64,000 nt of DNA from Flaccisagitta enflata (GCA_965153355.1 OZ231127.1:21018001-21082000), one strand, 5' to 3'. Numbered from the stretch's first letter, positions 28,495 to 63,814 are shown. The notes: a model not told the origin generated them from the letters alone. Numbers and translations are program-made.

Positions 28495-28766
28495 TTTTTA
28501 GTCGCGGACACGATCGCGGACACGATCGCGGACACGCGGCCTGTCCACTGCTCAGCTTCTCTCTGATCAATTGGGCAGCGACTAATCGTGTCTTTTAGTT
28601 TATAGCGCTAGTATAGTCATCGTATGTTGTAAGTGTATTTCTGTAATCGTCTGACGAATAAAATGCCATTCATAGGTCCCTTTTCGGTCGGTCCGTCACA
28701 GTCACTTTTTGAGGTTTTCCGCTCCTGCCCAACCGCGACTAATGCTGCCGTGTATACGGCCTTGTT
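28495..28766 (+). repeat. Subfamily-A repeat with triplicated stem segment
   Basis: The head reads TTTTTAGTCGCGGACACGAT and the CGCGGACACGAT word is repeated three times. The 3' end is GCCGTGTATACGGCCTTGTT; the terminal stem GCCG/CGGC is retained. Confidence 0.75.
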
Positions 28767-29658
28767 GTTCAACGTCCTTTGATATATGGGCAATATGGTA
28801 GCTCCATCCTCCATAGATCCCTTCGATCCATTGTTAGAGACGCCGAATTAGGTTTTGGGCGCCCAAATTTATTGCACCACATAATATGTAGAACATTGGC
28901 CATAAAAAGACCCACTGCGAGATCCATGAGTTTATCATCCGATGACATGGAAAACAAAGCCGCGCGCCTCTGTATTTTATAATGATAGTTCTTTCAATTC
29001 ATATACAAGCTAATCCGGACGCATGAATCTTCCACACTTTCATTAAAACCAAATGTTGAAAAAAAACTTCCATTTTCCACGATCCTCTAGTAATTATAAC
29101 CGCACATTCCCCAATTGGCTTCCGGAGGTCGTGTTAATTTCCGGTGTCGAGTCTGCCTGGCGGTCGGCGGCCAAAATCATGTTCCCTCATTTCATGATTT
29201 GGTGCAAAGGTTGCCCTAAACTCTGCCCCAACTTTTCTCTCTTTTAACATGCATGCTATACCTTTCTCGGCAACAAGAGTTCCATTCCGTCGTCTTCCTT
29301 TTCTGGGTATTTCTGTAACACTACGAGACTTTCAGTCTCGTATGTATTTTTCTCCTAATCTCCCTTTCCGTCGCGAACTTATTAATGTAAAAAGTCTTAT
29401 TCTTAAGCCGATTTCTTCTCATTTTTGTGGTCACTTTTCGGTTGGAAAGTCTCATCGACAAGAGAAAAAGAGCGATTCCATCGGTTTTTCAGTTTTGGAA
29501 AAAAAAAAAAGAAAATTCTGATGTAAAACAGACCTGAACAAAAAGGGGGAAATTTTTTCTCTCTGTACGAATCGTCTCATTCTCAAGGATTATGAATAAG
29601 CAATGAATGGAATTTCGCTTCAACGCTGCACGGGTAAATTCTGCCGCGCAGCACTCGC
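28767..29658. other. No convincing gene
   Basis: A 62-codon minus-strand frame at 28,957-28,769 (MFSMSSDDKLMDLAVGLF..) and plus-strand frames nearby are short and unrecognised. No splice structure was established. Confidence 0.3.
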
Positions 29659-29991
29659 TTGGATAAACACATATCTTCAAGCAACTCTGTTTTGAGACGG
29701 GGGCGAAATTATGAGAATATGTATGAAGCGGCTTCTTACCGACGCGGCACATACGCTGCCTCAGCCGCTGCCACCGCCTCCGCTGCCGTAAGCGTCAGTG
29801 AATGTGAGAAAATCAAATTACGCGCACGCGACAGACTCGCGGAGAAACTGCTCGCTCAATACTCTTCTACCGCGGATCTAGTGTCTAGTTCTGCTCAACC
29901 CACAGCATTGATCGAGCAACCTCATGTTGTTTATCCCTCTCTATCTTCACCTGACCGCGACGGTGATTTTGAACAGGTGATTGAAGATTGA
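29659..29991 (+). CDS. Possible exon or 3' end of an unrecognised gene
   Basis: The open frame ends in TGA at 29,991 and reads ..RRGRNYENMYEAASYRRG, an Ala/Ser run, then KIKLRARDRLAEKLLAQYSS and SLSSPDRDGDFEQVIED. Composition and codon use look coding. A possible donor GAACAG-GTGATT would end it at about 29,975. The beginning is not fixed (candidate acceptors CTTCAAG and TTTTGAG near 29,680-29,697). No family is recognised. Confidence 0.35.
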   Translation: MDKHISSSNSVLRRGRNYENMYEAASYRRGTYAASAAATASAAVSVSECEKIKLRARDRLAEKLLAQYSSTADLVSSSAQPTALIEQPHVVYPSLSSPDRDGDFEQVIED

Positions 29992-31347
29992 ATACAAACC
30001 ACTTTGCATGACATGTAACTTTGCTAAAAGATGCGTCTCCAGTCAAGATAAGCTCATGACCTATAAGACAAGTCGAGTGCTTTTGTCACATGCAAACGAA
30101 GGCAAAATTAGACAACCATACATATTTAAAACCTGCTCTTCTTTTAAATTGTATCAAATCGAAGTGTACTTTGTTTTTTTAGTTTCCATCTGAAATAATG
30201 AACCTCACTCTTTTAATTGCTTGATTTACTCTGTCATTTCCGGTCCTTGCTCTGGAATACTTGAAATACTTGCCTGAATAGGAAATCCAAAAATATTCCA
30301 GTTGAACATTTTTTTTCTTTTGTCAGCCCGTAGTGTGACATTATTTTCTCAGTCATAAAGAAAAATAAACTGATTTTGAAAGAAAAAATCTAATGCTTGT
30401 AAAGCTAAGACAATATGAGGTTTACCTACGCAACTAGTGTTCTGAGGTTTCTCCTATGATTACTCGAATACACAATGCTTCAAAATAAACACAAACAAAG
30501 AAACTTGATATGGCATTGATAAGAGACAGAAACAATCACTCATTTGTAAGAATTCCCTGAAAATACAGTCGCAAGAATTTAAGAAGCAGTCAGGTGAAAT
30601 TCTAAGACTGTCTCCAGATGCAATTTTTTGTATTTCTAAGGACATAGCCTAATTCTTTTACGTTTTTAGACTGAGGCTATGTTTTTGAAAATGCAAATTT
30701 AGCATATTAGAAGCTGGCTTAGAATCTCAGCCAAGACAACTCCGATTGCAAAATCAAATTTTCTTCATAAATCCACCACTTTTTCATCGTTTATCTACAT
30801 TTAAGTGAGATATCAATTATCTTCCATGCAAAAATACCATTAATAAAATTGAATAAACCTATTTTTAGGATAAAAAAATCATCATTTGATGATATTAGAA
30901 ATTGTCCAGAAAATGTGTCAACTCATTAATTTTTGTCTTCGTTCGCACTGTGACTTATGAAAATTCTTTATACGAAAGTAGGATTAAATTACCTTTTAAC
31001 CCCATCTTAAGGATGAGATGATTTTGGAGCGATTTTGTGTAGTTCAAAACAGAAATAACACTGTAAAATCTTGCTGAGAATCTTTTGAAAAATATTCCAA
31101 TTTGACTTTGTAAAGCATCGTTGATCATAACTAGCCACCCTGACCTCCTCTGATAGAGGTAGCAATTATATTAGAAATTGAAAGTCTCCAATCTTGAAAA
31201 TACAAGGACGCATCTTTTACCATCCACGCCGCAGAGCTAGAATACTATCTTCTATTGCTTAGTGGAAATGAAAAAGCTAGAATGAATCTTCTTTCCTCCA
31301 TAAACATAACAAATCTCTGGGGATCCCGCCCGAGGAAACATCATCAT

Positions 31348-31350
<3 letters not shown>
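29992..31350. other. AT-rich gene-free region with one hairpin element
   Basis: Only a small hairpin at 30,642-30,682 (ACATAGCCT..AGGCTATGT, followed by TTTTTGAAAATGCAAATTT) is recognised. An inverted relative lies at 46,095-46,135. Confidence 0.5.

Positions 31351-31436
<86 letters not shown>
31351..31436 (+). repeat. GA microsatellite
   Basis: Pure GA, about 43 units, immediately upstream of the candidate exon at 31,465. Confidence 0.95.
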
Positions 31437-31439
<3 letters not shown>

Positions 31440-31464
31440 TTATACATGGTAATTTTCATCGCAG

Positions 31465-32243
31465 ATGCGAAGACTGCCGGCGGCGAGCGATGAGGCCGGT
31501 GAAAAGCGGCGGGGTGGGGAAGAAGCGCGAGGAAAAAATTCACGCCAAGACGTTCCAAGGGCAAAAGGGGTTGCCGAGCGAGGAGAGACGATTACTGCAA
31601 CGGGGATTTTTAAAAACAGAGTTGGTGGAGGCGGAGTCGTTGCGGTGGTGAGACCGACGAGCACTAGGCCTTTGTCGAAAGGACCATGTGAGAGTAAGAT
31701 GGAAAAACATGTTTCCAGTTACGGCGTGGGCAACTCCCGCAACCCAACACAAAGAGAAACCGCGGGACGACTGAATGAGCGGATGAGTGGGTCAGAGGAG
31801 GTCAATCCAGAGCAAATGGGGGATAAAAAGTGGGAAGGATCGACGAGGTTTCTTCATGAACGCCTCCATTCGCCCATGGTCGCTTCAAAGGAGGAGAAGT
31901 GGCGAAAAACACGGGGAGAGGGAGTCGATGGCAAATGTGAGCGGTTACTACGTAAGATTGAAAAGAGTGAAACAGCTGAGAATAAAGGAAAAATAAATAC
32001 AAGCCAAGGAAAAGAAACTAACGATGCGATGATGGCGTTGGTTAAGGAAGCTTTGCACGTGGAAAGTGGACGCCTAAACGATACGAGGCGTGCCCATACG
32101 CTTTCTTCATCCCGAGAGGAGGAGGAGGAGATTGACGTGAAGAATTTTGGAATGGTCAATGATTGGTTGTGGGGAATTGGAAGACATTTTTCCATGGAAG
32201 AAGTTAATTCGGATCAGGTGGATGAGGCTTACGACGCTCACAA

Positions 32244-32244
<1 letters not shown>
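31465..32244 (+). CDS. Possible 260-codon exon, product unrecognised
   Basis: It follows TTTTCATCGCAG and ends at CACAAG before GTGAGA, open throughout in phase 0. The first codon is ATG, which could be internal. The product is basic and polar (MRRLPAASDEAGEKRRGG..; ..NFGMVNDWLWGIGRHFSMEE) without recognised domains. The donor GTGAGA is itself the first unit of the GA microsatellite at 32,247-32,298. Without splicing, the frame would read through the repeat and stop at 32,331. It may belong to the same plus-strand gene as the 29.7-kb exon. Confidence 0.45.

Positions 32245-32246
<2 letters not shown>

Positions 32247-32298
<52 letters not shown>
32247..32298 (+). repeat. GA microsatellite grown from a splice donor
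   Basis: A GA run begins directly in the GTGAGA donor of the preceding exon. Confidence 0.9.
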
Positions 32299-32304
<6 letters not shown>

Positions 32305-32436
32305 CACACACAGATAGACGTGCTAAGATAAACATTCTATGCAATCGTGCCCCTGATAGTGGTCAATCTGGTATGATGGGTACAGTCCCATTTTATCAAT
32401 TTTTTCCGTGGCATGCCATTAAAGGTCTAAACGTTT

Positions 32437-34105
32437 TATTTTTGTCCCCGACGAACAGTTTTCGTCGGTGACTATGTGATGGACCTGATCGTGTAGTCTG
32501 TTGTCGTCGTCGTCGTTCGTTCGTTTAAAACCTTCTCATATCTTTTAAACCAGACCTCAGAAGTTCATGAAACTTTACCAGTGTTATTTTTAATGGAGCT
32601 TGTGTACCATTTTCAGAAAATTCATTTACTACTTTTTTTTACTTTTTAATATTTAGCTTATTTAGGTTTACATAGGTAGAGGGTAGTAAAGGTTTATGAA
32701 TTTTTAAATTTGGTATACAAGCAGAGGGTAGTAAATAAACAATCCCTGCTAAATTCGAATTAAATCTGAGGTCTGGTTCCTGAGATATTAGCTTATTTAT
32801 GTAGTAGTATGTTACTAGGACTCTGGCAATTTACATAGGCAAAGGGTAGTAAAGGTATGTGAATTTTTTTCAAATTTGGTACACAAGTAGAGGGTAGTAA
32901 ATAACTAACCCCTGCAAAATTCGAATTAAATCTGAAATCTGGTTTATGAGATATTAGCTTTTTTATGTAGTAATATGTTACTATGACTTAAGCATTTTAC
33001 ATAAGCAAAGTGTAGCAAAGTTATGTGAATTTTTTTTTAATTTGGTATACAAGTAAAGGATAATAATTGAACTGCCCCTGCAAAATTCGAATTAAATCTG
33101 AAGTCTGGTTTATAAGATATAAGCTTATTAATGTAGTAATATGTTACTAGGACTTAGATTTATATAGAGGATTGGAGTTCTTTTACTTGCTCATTTATTA
33201 CATTCTGATTTTTTCTTTAGGTTTGCCATCATGGATTTCAAGATTCATCTTCAACTACTGTGATCATCTTCAATTACTGTGATCATCTTCAACTACTGTG
33301 ATGATCTTCAACTACTGTGATCATCTTCAACTACTGTGATCATCTTCAACTACTGTGATCATCTTCAACTACTGTGATCATCTTCAACTACTGTGATCAT
33401 CTTCAACTACTGTGATCATCTTCAACTACTGTGATTATCTTCAACTACTGTGATCATCTTCAACCACTGTGATCATCTTCAACTACTGTGATCATCTTCA
33501 ACCACTGATCATCTTCAACTACTGTCATCATCTTCAACCACTGTCATCATCTGCAATTACTGTCATCATCTTCAACTACTGTCATAATCTTCATCTACTG
33601 TCATCATCTCCATCTACTGCTAACATCCTCAACTACTGTCATCATCTTCGACTACTGTCATCATCTTCAACTATTAAATTTTTAAAGTTTTTTGTTATTT
33701 TTTTGCAAAATTTTTGAATTTTTTTCTTTTTTAAAATTTTTTTTTTAAAAAAAAATTTTTAAATTTTTTTTTGAAAAAAAATTTTTTGAAATTTTAAAAA
33801 AAAATTTTTTTGAAATTTTTTTTTTTTGAAATTTTTTTTTTTGAAAAATTTTTTTTTTGAAATTTTTTTTTTTTGAAAGATTTTTTAAACATTTTTTCCT
33901 TAGATTTTGGTTGTCATTATCATTCATTGTTGTCATCATCATCATCCACTATTGTTATCCTTGTCAAGTTTTGTCATCATTAAAACAATATTTTTTTTCT
34001 TCTTGAAACTGCTGTCATGTAGTGTATCTTGTCGAGTTGCGTTTACGCAACGAGAAAGCTTCAAAAATTACAGTCCCCAGTCGGGGACTGTAATTTTGAA
34101 GCTTT
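32437..34105 (+). repeat. Family-E composite element, with 3' hairpin at the right-arm border
   Basis: Head hairpin GTCCCCGACGAA..TTCGTCGGTGAC (32,444-32,472) and a GTC microsatellite come first. Three units of ~167 bases follow (TAAATCTGAGGTCTGGTT at 32,759, repeating near 32,926 and 33,093). A 19-base minisatellite CTTCAACTACTGTGATCAT runs over 33,235-33,676, then an A/T homopolymer tract 33,680-33,895. The end hairpin joins GCTTCAAAAATTACAGTCCC to its complement GGGACTGTAATTTTGAAGC at 34,058-34,102, preceded by GTTGCG-TTTA-CGCAAC. Right-arm homology starts immediately after. Confidence 0.7.
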
Positions 34106-34321
34106 TTTGTTCCTCTATGTATATTTTGCTTATAGCGAGTGACATGACATTGCCTCATTGTTCTCAACATAAGCTAGCATATGAATTTTCGTACAGGTCT
34201 ATCCCTGCCTAACGTGCAACACTAAAAGCCGTCAGTGAGTCGGTCTCGGTCACATTTGTTGTGGTTTCACAAAATGTGGGCCACAATCAACCTTTAAGAC
34301 TGTCTTTGATATTTTAATGAC

Positions 34322-35255
34322 TCATTGTGGAGAGCAAGATTCCGAATTGGAGACTTTTGATTTTCTTCTTCTGACATTTTGCATTATATCCGAGGCAATT
34401 TTGGGTAGTCCCAGAGCGGTGAATCTCCGCTCATCTTCTTCCACGCCGCCTCTTAGGGAGCCATCTGGCGAGTCGTATAATCCGCGCAGGAAGTGAAGGC
34501 TGAAGTAATCGGTCGCCTTTCTCCACGCCTCCGACGATCCAGCTCGACTATTGTCCAGGACGGTTTTTGAGAAGCAATGCATAAAGTTTTTCAAGTGATG
34601 CTCGTCAATTTGCCCGCGAGTTCTGTGTCAAATCATTTATCAAAGGATTATAATAATCGAAGTTAGGCCCCCTTTGTCCAACGTTCAGTTTCTGTCGGTA
34701 TCGTTGGGATTATACTCGATCTACAATACTGGGTTAAAAGATGGCACGTTATATCATTCTTTTTACTGGCGGAGTCTGGCGTTCCACTCCACGTGTTTTT
34801 TGCCGAAGGTGAAACATACTCTCTGGCATAGTTTCGGGTCATCGATACATTCCCACACACGCGTAAAAGCTTCCCACGTGTCGTTCGCCTTCCGTCTGAA
34901 GGAATGCAGCTTCACCAAGTCCGCCATCGAGATGCCTTTCCAATGCGGTGGGAACAATTCTGTTGGGGAAGAGGGTACATATAGGGGGATGCAAAGAGTC
35001 GGGGTTAAGTTGGCGAAAGTGGCAAAGTGCTATAGAAAATACGCCACATTTAGAATTAGTCCGACCTCTGGCTTTCGGGTGCTCCTTGAGGTAAACCTTT
35101 AAAATCTTTTTGGCTAGTTTTAATTTATGTGGTTTTAGGCTTTCCCAATGCGACCAGATGATGGTGATTTCATTCTGCGAAAGATGAGTCTCTGCATTCG
35201 GCTGATCGGCCTCACTTCGCCTCTCCCTGGAATCTCGAGACTTTTTGTTGCCCAT
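34322..35255 (-). CDS. Globin-X-like globin, right copy
   Basis: Exons on the minus strand are 35,255-35,066, 34,959-34,767 and 34,622-34,322, identical in length to the left copy (190, 193, 301 bases), with a 227-residue product. The N-terminal MGNKKS myristoylation consensus, proximal His119 in FGKKH, and all intron phases are kept. The only amino-acid difference found is Met for Val in the NF-V/M-HCF segment. Intron 1 lacks the subfamily-A repeat present on the left. Its first donor is GTCGGA. Both copies look functional by sequence. It is transcribed towards the spacer, divergent from the pericentrin-like gene. Confidence 0.8.
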
Positions 35256-35454
35256 AGATTTGGAATGGAATCATTTGTTATTGATTAGAGGTTGAATCCA
35301 CTACTAGGTCCAAATACTACTTAGTTTTATGTTCTCTTGATTTTGTCGGCTTTGTGTCGATTTGCTTTTATTTTGAGCTACTTTATTTGCCTTAAGTCGA
35401 GTGCGCGTCATGCCATTTGTCACTTTGTTGGTCGATCCTTCCGCTAGCAATCCA

Positions 35455-35676
35455 TTTTTAGTTGCGGACATGCACCTCTGTAAGAGGCTCTGTCGGTCCA
35501 TTGGTCCGTCCATCTATCCGTCTGTCGGAGGTTGAGTTGAAAAGTGGGAAATCGAGCGTTCTAGATTCTTTTTGTGTATGTTTGAGTGTGTGGAGTGGGT
35601 TGAGGTGTGGATGAGGGTTGGATGCCCCTGCCCACCCGTCCGCAACGATATTATGACCCCGCGTCACTTGATTTTT
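35455..35676 (+). repeat. Stem-headed repeat, subfamily B
   Basis: Stem region AGTTGC-GGACAT-GCACCT carries one mismatch. CTGTAAGAGGC, CCGT blocks and the CCACCCGTCCGCAACGATAT end follow. Partner of 10,524-10,726. Confidence 0.85.
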
Positions 35677-35865
35677 GGCTCTCTGGGTGTTTGCAAGCAA
35701 GTTTCTTTCATCTATGCCTATGCCCTCCAGCCATTGGCCTCAACTTGACACTCGTTTTGAAGGGTAGTCGGTCCGTCATTCCTGAAGCTGTTTTCCGTCA
35801 CTGCCCCTGCCTTACCGATCCCACCCTTGTCCTTCCCATCCCTGCTAATGATAACTGTTTCACTT

Positions 35866-36054
35866 TTTAGTTGCGGACACACAACTCTATAAGAGGCTTC
35901 GTCCGTCCGTCGGTCCGGGGTCAACGAGTTGAAAAGAGAGAAAACGAGCGTTTTCGATACTTTTTGTGTATGTTTGAGTGTTGGGGTGTGAATTGGGGTT
36001 GGATGCCCCTGCCCACCCGTCCGCAACAATGTTGTGACCCCGCGTCACTCGTTC
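35866..36054 (+). repeat. Stem-headed repeat, subfamily B
   Basis: Stem AGTTGC-GGACACA-CAACT, CTATAAGAGGC, CCGT blocks, the CCCGTCCGCAACAATGTTGT segment and a CGTCACTCGTT end. Partner of 10,140-10,335. Confidence 0.85.
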
Positions 36055-37360
36055 TAAATCTGGTTGATCCCAATGTGCCTAGTTCTTGTGCGAATTTATG
36101 TCAATTGAAACAACCTAGGGAATTTGACGATTTGGTTGACTCCTTGTTTTCTTTATTTTACTTTTTTTATGGGTAGCAATAACGAATCCGATGACTAATG
36201 CGCTTCTCATCATCGTCCGAGTTGGCTCTCCTCTTCCTAGTGAAGATCGATTTTTTTCTCTTTCAGAAGAGAAGCAGGAGAGGCCTGAGGCCTGCTATGC
36301 TCTCCCAGGAGGATGAGGATGAAGCTGATGATGATGATGATGATGATGATGATATTGATGATGATAACATCAGGATAAGCAAGTACATGCAACGGTCGTT
36401 CTAAGCTAAGGCGAGCTCCTATGTTGGTTAGAACTTGAAGGTCGAAACTTACGCAGGATCCGTTCTCTCTAATCAAACAACAGTACAACTGTATTCGATT
36501 TTACCCTTCTAATTCTATATGAAACTTTGAACTGCTTAAATAATACTAAGAGGATTTACTTCCAAAATCTAAGAATATAACTGGCAAAGTAATAAAAACC
36601 CTCGTCACCACTCCTGAATAGGAAACTACATCCTGATAGAATTTCTATGCAAACCAAAAATTCTTTTTCTCTGGCATAAAGCGTAATTTCGAGGTTGAAA
36701 GTAAATGGACGGGCGTCGCAACTAAATTATCAATTTTGTCGATTCCAAAGTTCAATTTTTGAATGAGTGGCTTGAAGAGGTGTGCATGCTGCTTCTTGGC
36801 AACCGTCATGTAAAAACGACTCGCAGAGCCCGAGCCGCGGTTTACGGGATCGATTTTTTTTTTCAATTTTCCTTTTGAAAGAAAAAAGAAAGAAAACATT
36901 TTTGGTTTGGAGTTGACAAACGACGACGACGATGAAAGCTAAAACCGTGACGGTGTCAGGTAGAGAGATTCATGCAAGATTGGAAAAGAGGAAAAAAAAT
37001 CGTAGAAAAAAGGAGGCCAAACCCCACCGCGCTTTCAAACTATTTTTCGCTAAAAACCTTACCTCTTTTTTTTTTATCAATATGGTTGGCTGACATGACA
37101 CGCGTGAGGCGAGAAAATGGAAAAGATTTTCTGTTTTTTGTGTCATACCTTCTCCAATCTCCACCGCTGCCGCGTCTATTTATTAAATTGAATTTATCAT
37201 GTGGAAGGAGGCAATGGTTGACCTCCGTCACCAAATATTGAAATTATTTTTATGGAAGAGATGATTAAAGTGAGTCCCAATACCTTCGAGATTGAGACTT
37301 TAAAAACTCATCTGACCTGTGGTATCGTCTCCTCAAAAGAAGCGTATTATTCGTTTCATC
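36055..37360. promoter_or_regulatory. 5' region of the right pericentrin-like gene
   Basis: Holds the (GAT)n tract near 36,328-36,365. An Asp-rich short frame (36,298-36,404) follows an acceptor-like CTTTCAG. A possible tiny upstream exon ATG..CAG at 36,931-36,960 comes before GTAGAG. No promoter motif was assigned. Confidence 0.3.
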
Positions 37361-60824
<23,464 letters not shown>

Positions 60825-61767
60825 TCTGATTAGAAGAGAAGAAAGAAAAAACATTCAGAGACTTTCGCTAATTTCATTCTTGTGATTTTTGTTTTACTTT
60901 TACACATCTTACGCGTGGCTAATTTCACGATGGCAATTTCTCATGATTTTACGAATTTATTTTCTCTGGGTTTATTTATCCAGTTAATTGTAGCCACATG
61001 GTTAGAAAGGGGCTTTCCCATTTACAATATATCGCATTTTGGATTTTGAGTTCGTTGACTTTTATCAAAGTAACGAAGGGAAAAACAAATGCGCGACTGA
61101 TTGCGTCAGTAGTACCATTAATCCGTATTGGCCTTGATCTTGCACGCGTAGAAATCAATGTTACTTTCCAGCTTGATCTGGGAAAAAAATATTTATTATC
61201 AAAGACTTTTATTTATATATATATCGTTGAAGGTCGGGAACGTAACGGTCTTACTGAGTTCGATATGTATCCATTTGATTTCCAGAATAATGATACACAA
61301 CCATTCCATTCACCAACCGCATACCCCCATACATTAAGTATTGTCCTTGTTTTTTTTCGGAAATTGGCGACGTGCCTTGATACCAAAGTGTGCCAGAAAA
61401 GTACTTATTTGTCATTCGCTGTTCTCTCTTATATTGAGTGTACATATCGAATTATATGTATTCATCTCATTTCATATCTTACGTTTCTCACGATTAAAAT
61501 AAAATCTTAATGATTGGAAATATTTTCAACGTCGCGACATGCCAAATTTACATAGCCTAGTTGGTAATTGCATACTGTGATTGAGAAATGAGTTAGTTAA
61601 ATGTTGCTTTTCCTTAGCAGATCTGCGCCCGTGGGGGCTGTGATCGGAAAGTGAGAGGAATAAAGCTCTTATTTGTGGTGGACGAATTGAAAATGCCTTT
61701 GAATCGAGCGCTACCCCATTTGTCTTGTAGCCTTCTTTGGCTATATAACTGATAAAAGAATCCTCTA
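60825..61767. other. 3' flank and probable 3'UTR of the pericentrin-like gene
   Basis: AATAAA hexamers at 61,498-61,503 and 61,659-61,664 are candidate polyadenylation signals. A 170-codon frame at 60,998-61,510 is AT-rich, without domains, and is not treated as a gene. Confidence 0.45.
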
Positions 61768-62146
61768 CAGACAGGACCCAAATAAGAAGTGAGGAGGGAC
61801 CATAAGTTTTAGCTGCCCCCCTACAGTTTACGTGGCTCCAGTGAATTTCTTATTTGCTCTGGCGGTTTATATTTTGGGTGGATACAATTGGCGCAACCAT
61901 GACGATTTTTGAATTTCTATCAAGAATACCTTTCGATTTTGTTTAATCACCCCGAGAGCCCCTAAAACAATTTTTAGGTGGAAATTCAAAAATGGTGGCG
62001 CCAATTTACCTAATCTACCTATTTACCCAATCTACCTAATGTCTATACCGCCTCTGGAAATGAGGGAATGGCTTGAGCCACATCAGCTGTAGGAGGGGAT
62101 GCTAAAACTTTGGGTCCCTCCTTACTTCTTATTAGGAGCCTGTCTG
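61768..62146. mobile_element. TA-flanked foldback MITE
   Basis: Ends CAGACAGGACCCAAATAAGA and the complement TTATTAGGAGCCTGTCTG lie between TA (61,766-61,767 and 62,147-62,148). Inner inverted repeats include GGAGGGACC/GGTCCCTCC, GTGGCTC/GAGCCAC and a TTTTTGAATTTC/GAAATTCAAAAA core. No coding sequence. Confidence 0.9.
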
Positions 62147-62214
62147 TAGTATGTGAGGCATTGCAGGCTGCACAACACTAACGCTTAGTGTAAGAGCTTT
62201 CAAGTTGATTACGT

Positions 62215-62810
62215 AATTATTTGGAAAAAAGTCGAAGAATTCCTTCGGCTTTTTGAGACCTACGGCGGAAATCAATTTTCCCCTTTTCTCATGAGGAGTT
62301 TGGGGAAGTTGATCTGCTTTTCGGGCCGAATGCCACTACGCATGAAATTGATAGTTAAGAAAGAGCTAATTCTCTTCTTTCAAATGACGCCAAGCAGAAT
62401 TCTGTGTGACTGATAGTTTTGGAGCTATGATTTTTTTAATGTTTTTTTATTTTTCCGCATTTATCGCATTTTTCCAAAAAATAAGGAATCGAGTTAGTTG
62501 AAGTCTAATTAAACTTTTATATGTTCCAGGTGATAATTGTGCATCCTGGCAGCACAGTCTACCTTTCATTTCAACTCCAGAGTCTCTGAGAAGCTTTGTC
62601 CGTCAGTCAATCCATCGGTCTGTTGCTCCGTTTGTCCATCCAAGTGGAAAAGTGGAAAAACAAGGGGTCTAGATGCTTGTGTGTGGAGGTTGAGGTTGAG
62701 GTGTGGATGGAGGTTGGATGCCCATGTCTACCTGTCCGCAACTCTTGTTTTTTTCTCTCAGCATTTACGACTTTTTTTCTACGGCGATTAGTCGCCTTTA
62801 TTGGTAGGCA
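62215..62810 (+). repeat. Family F hairpin repeat with embedded B-like repeat
   Basis: Head AAAAAAGTCGAAGAATTCCT then TCGGCTTTTTGAG is homologous to 6,405-6,440. Tail TTTACGAC..ACGGCGATTAGTCGCC is at about 62,765-62,795. Between them, 62,595-62,750 is a diverged B repeat (AAGCTTTGTCCGTCAGTCAA; GTTGGATGCCCATGTCTACC; TGTCCGCAACTC). Confidence 0.65.
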
Positions 62811-63012
62811 TCGTGATCCATGCTATCCTGCTAGGTACGTTCACAGGAGCGAGAACGAGACGTTACAAATTTTGCGCGTGGGGTTTCAGAGTAGTTTGGC
62901 TTGATCAATAGAAGAAAACTATGCCTTTTATGTGTGAGAAGGTCGCAGCTTAAGTGACTAACTTACTTGGTCGTCTCCCTCACTTATCGTTACTCTCCCA
63001 CTTGGTGGGAAA

Positions 63013-63706
63013 ATGGGTGCAAGATTCTCACGATGGAGGTCGTCAAAACGTACTGTCCGGTCGCTCTCCACCTTTCGTCGGTCTCTGCGGGATGTTGAAT
63101 TAAAGCTGGACGATGCCCTGGAGGCCAAGAAAGGAGGGGATTACCGAAGGGCTTCCCATTTGTTCGAAGTGAGCTGAATTGATGAAGAGGAGCGATTTCA
63201 AATGACGGGACTCATATATGGAGAGCGAAAATCTGAGTTGTTTGGTTTTGCCCTTTTAAGAAAGTTTTCGCTTGAAATTCCAAGTATTTGGTCGTGTTTA
63301 AATTGAATTTTATAGGAAGCTGCCGAATTTAGCATTCACAACCGCGAACTTCCGGGTCTCGCGGCTTCGCACTACTTGGAGGCCGCCGGTTGCGCTCAGA
63401 TCGCCTTTGAGTATAGTAAGACAACGTAAGTAAATGACTTGTTTTGATGGAAGACGCTTTGGTTTATGGTCATCTGAATTACGAATAACATTTTGGGAAT
63501 ATTACGTTCAGAAGCGAAAATGCGACGAATGCTCGAGGCGCCGCTGCATCTGCCGACGACGGAGCATCCTTATTTCCATCGGTTGGCGCGGATGAAGTCG
63601 TGCGTCTCCTTGAAGAATCGGCCACTCAATTTACGAAAGGGAAGCGTTATCATCAAGCCGCCGGCGTTCGAAAACGCATGGCCCAGTTTTTCGAAGAGGA
63701 GCTAAA
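63013..63706 (+). CDS. TPR protein resembling alpha/gamma-SNAP, 5' exons
   Basis: Exons 63,013-63,168, 63,316-63,425 and 63,512-63,706 join in phases 0 and 2 into 153 residues. The start is the ATG at 63,013 (MGARFSRW). Helical repeats DYRRASHLFEEAAEFS, GLAASHYLEAAGCAQIA, VVRLLEESATQFTKGK and YHQAAGVRKRMAQFFEEEL follow the spacing of the TPR-like hairpins of SNAP proteins, the NSF adaptors in SNARE disassembly. The basic N-terminus with MGxxxS is unlike typical SNAPs and fits an N-myristoylation consensus. The third exon ends at a GTAAGG donor whose unspliced reading would be an immediate TAA, so either the gene continues off the repeat-filled 3' side or ends here. Family assignment is by eye and moderate. 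Confidence 0.5.
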
Positions 63707-63814
63707 GTAAGGTTATGGTGTTGTTTACCTTTGTTTACCTATGCTTGGAAGGCGTAGTGGAGGAAACTATATTCGTGAGACGAACCTTCCTCCGTCACAA
63801 AATTTATGGAGAAA

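Noticed and set aside
33235-33717. CRISPR-like look of the 19-base (33.2 kb), 18-base (48.3 kb) and 20-base (21.5 kb) arrays
   Set aside because: Units are head to tail with no unique spacers, and the setting is a eukaryotic nuclear genome.
60998-61510. 170-codon frame after the pericentrin-like stop
   Set aside because: AT-rich, no domain, and lies in the probable 3'UTR with an AATAAA at its end.
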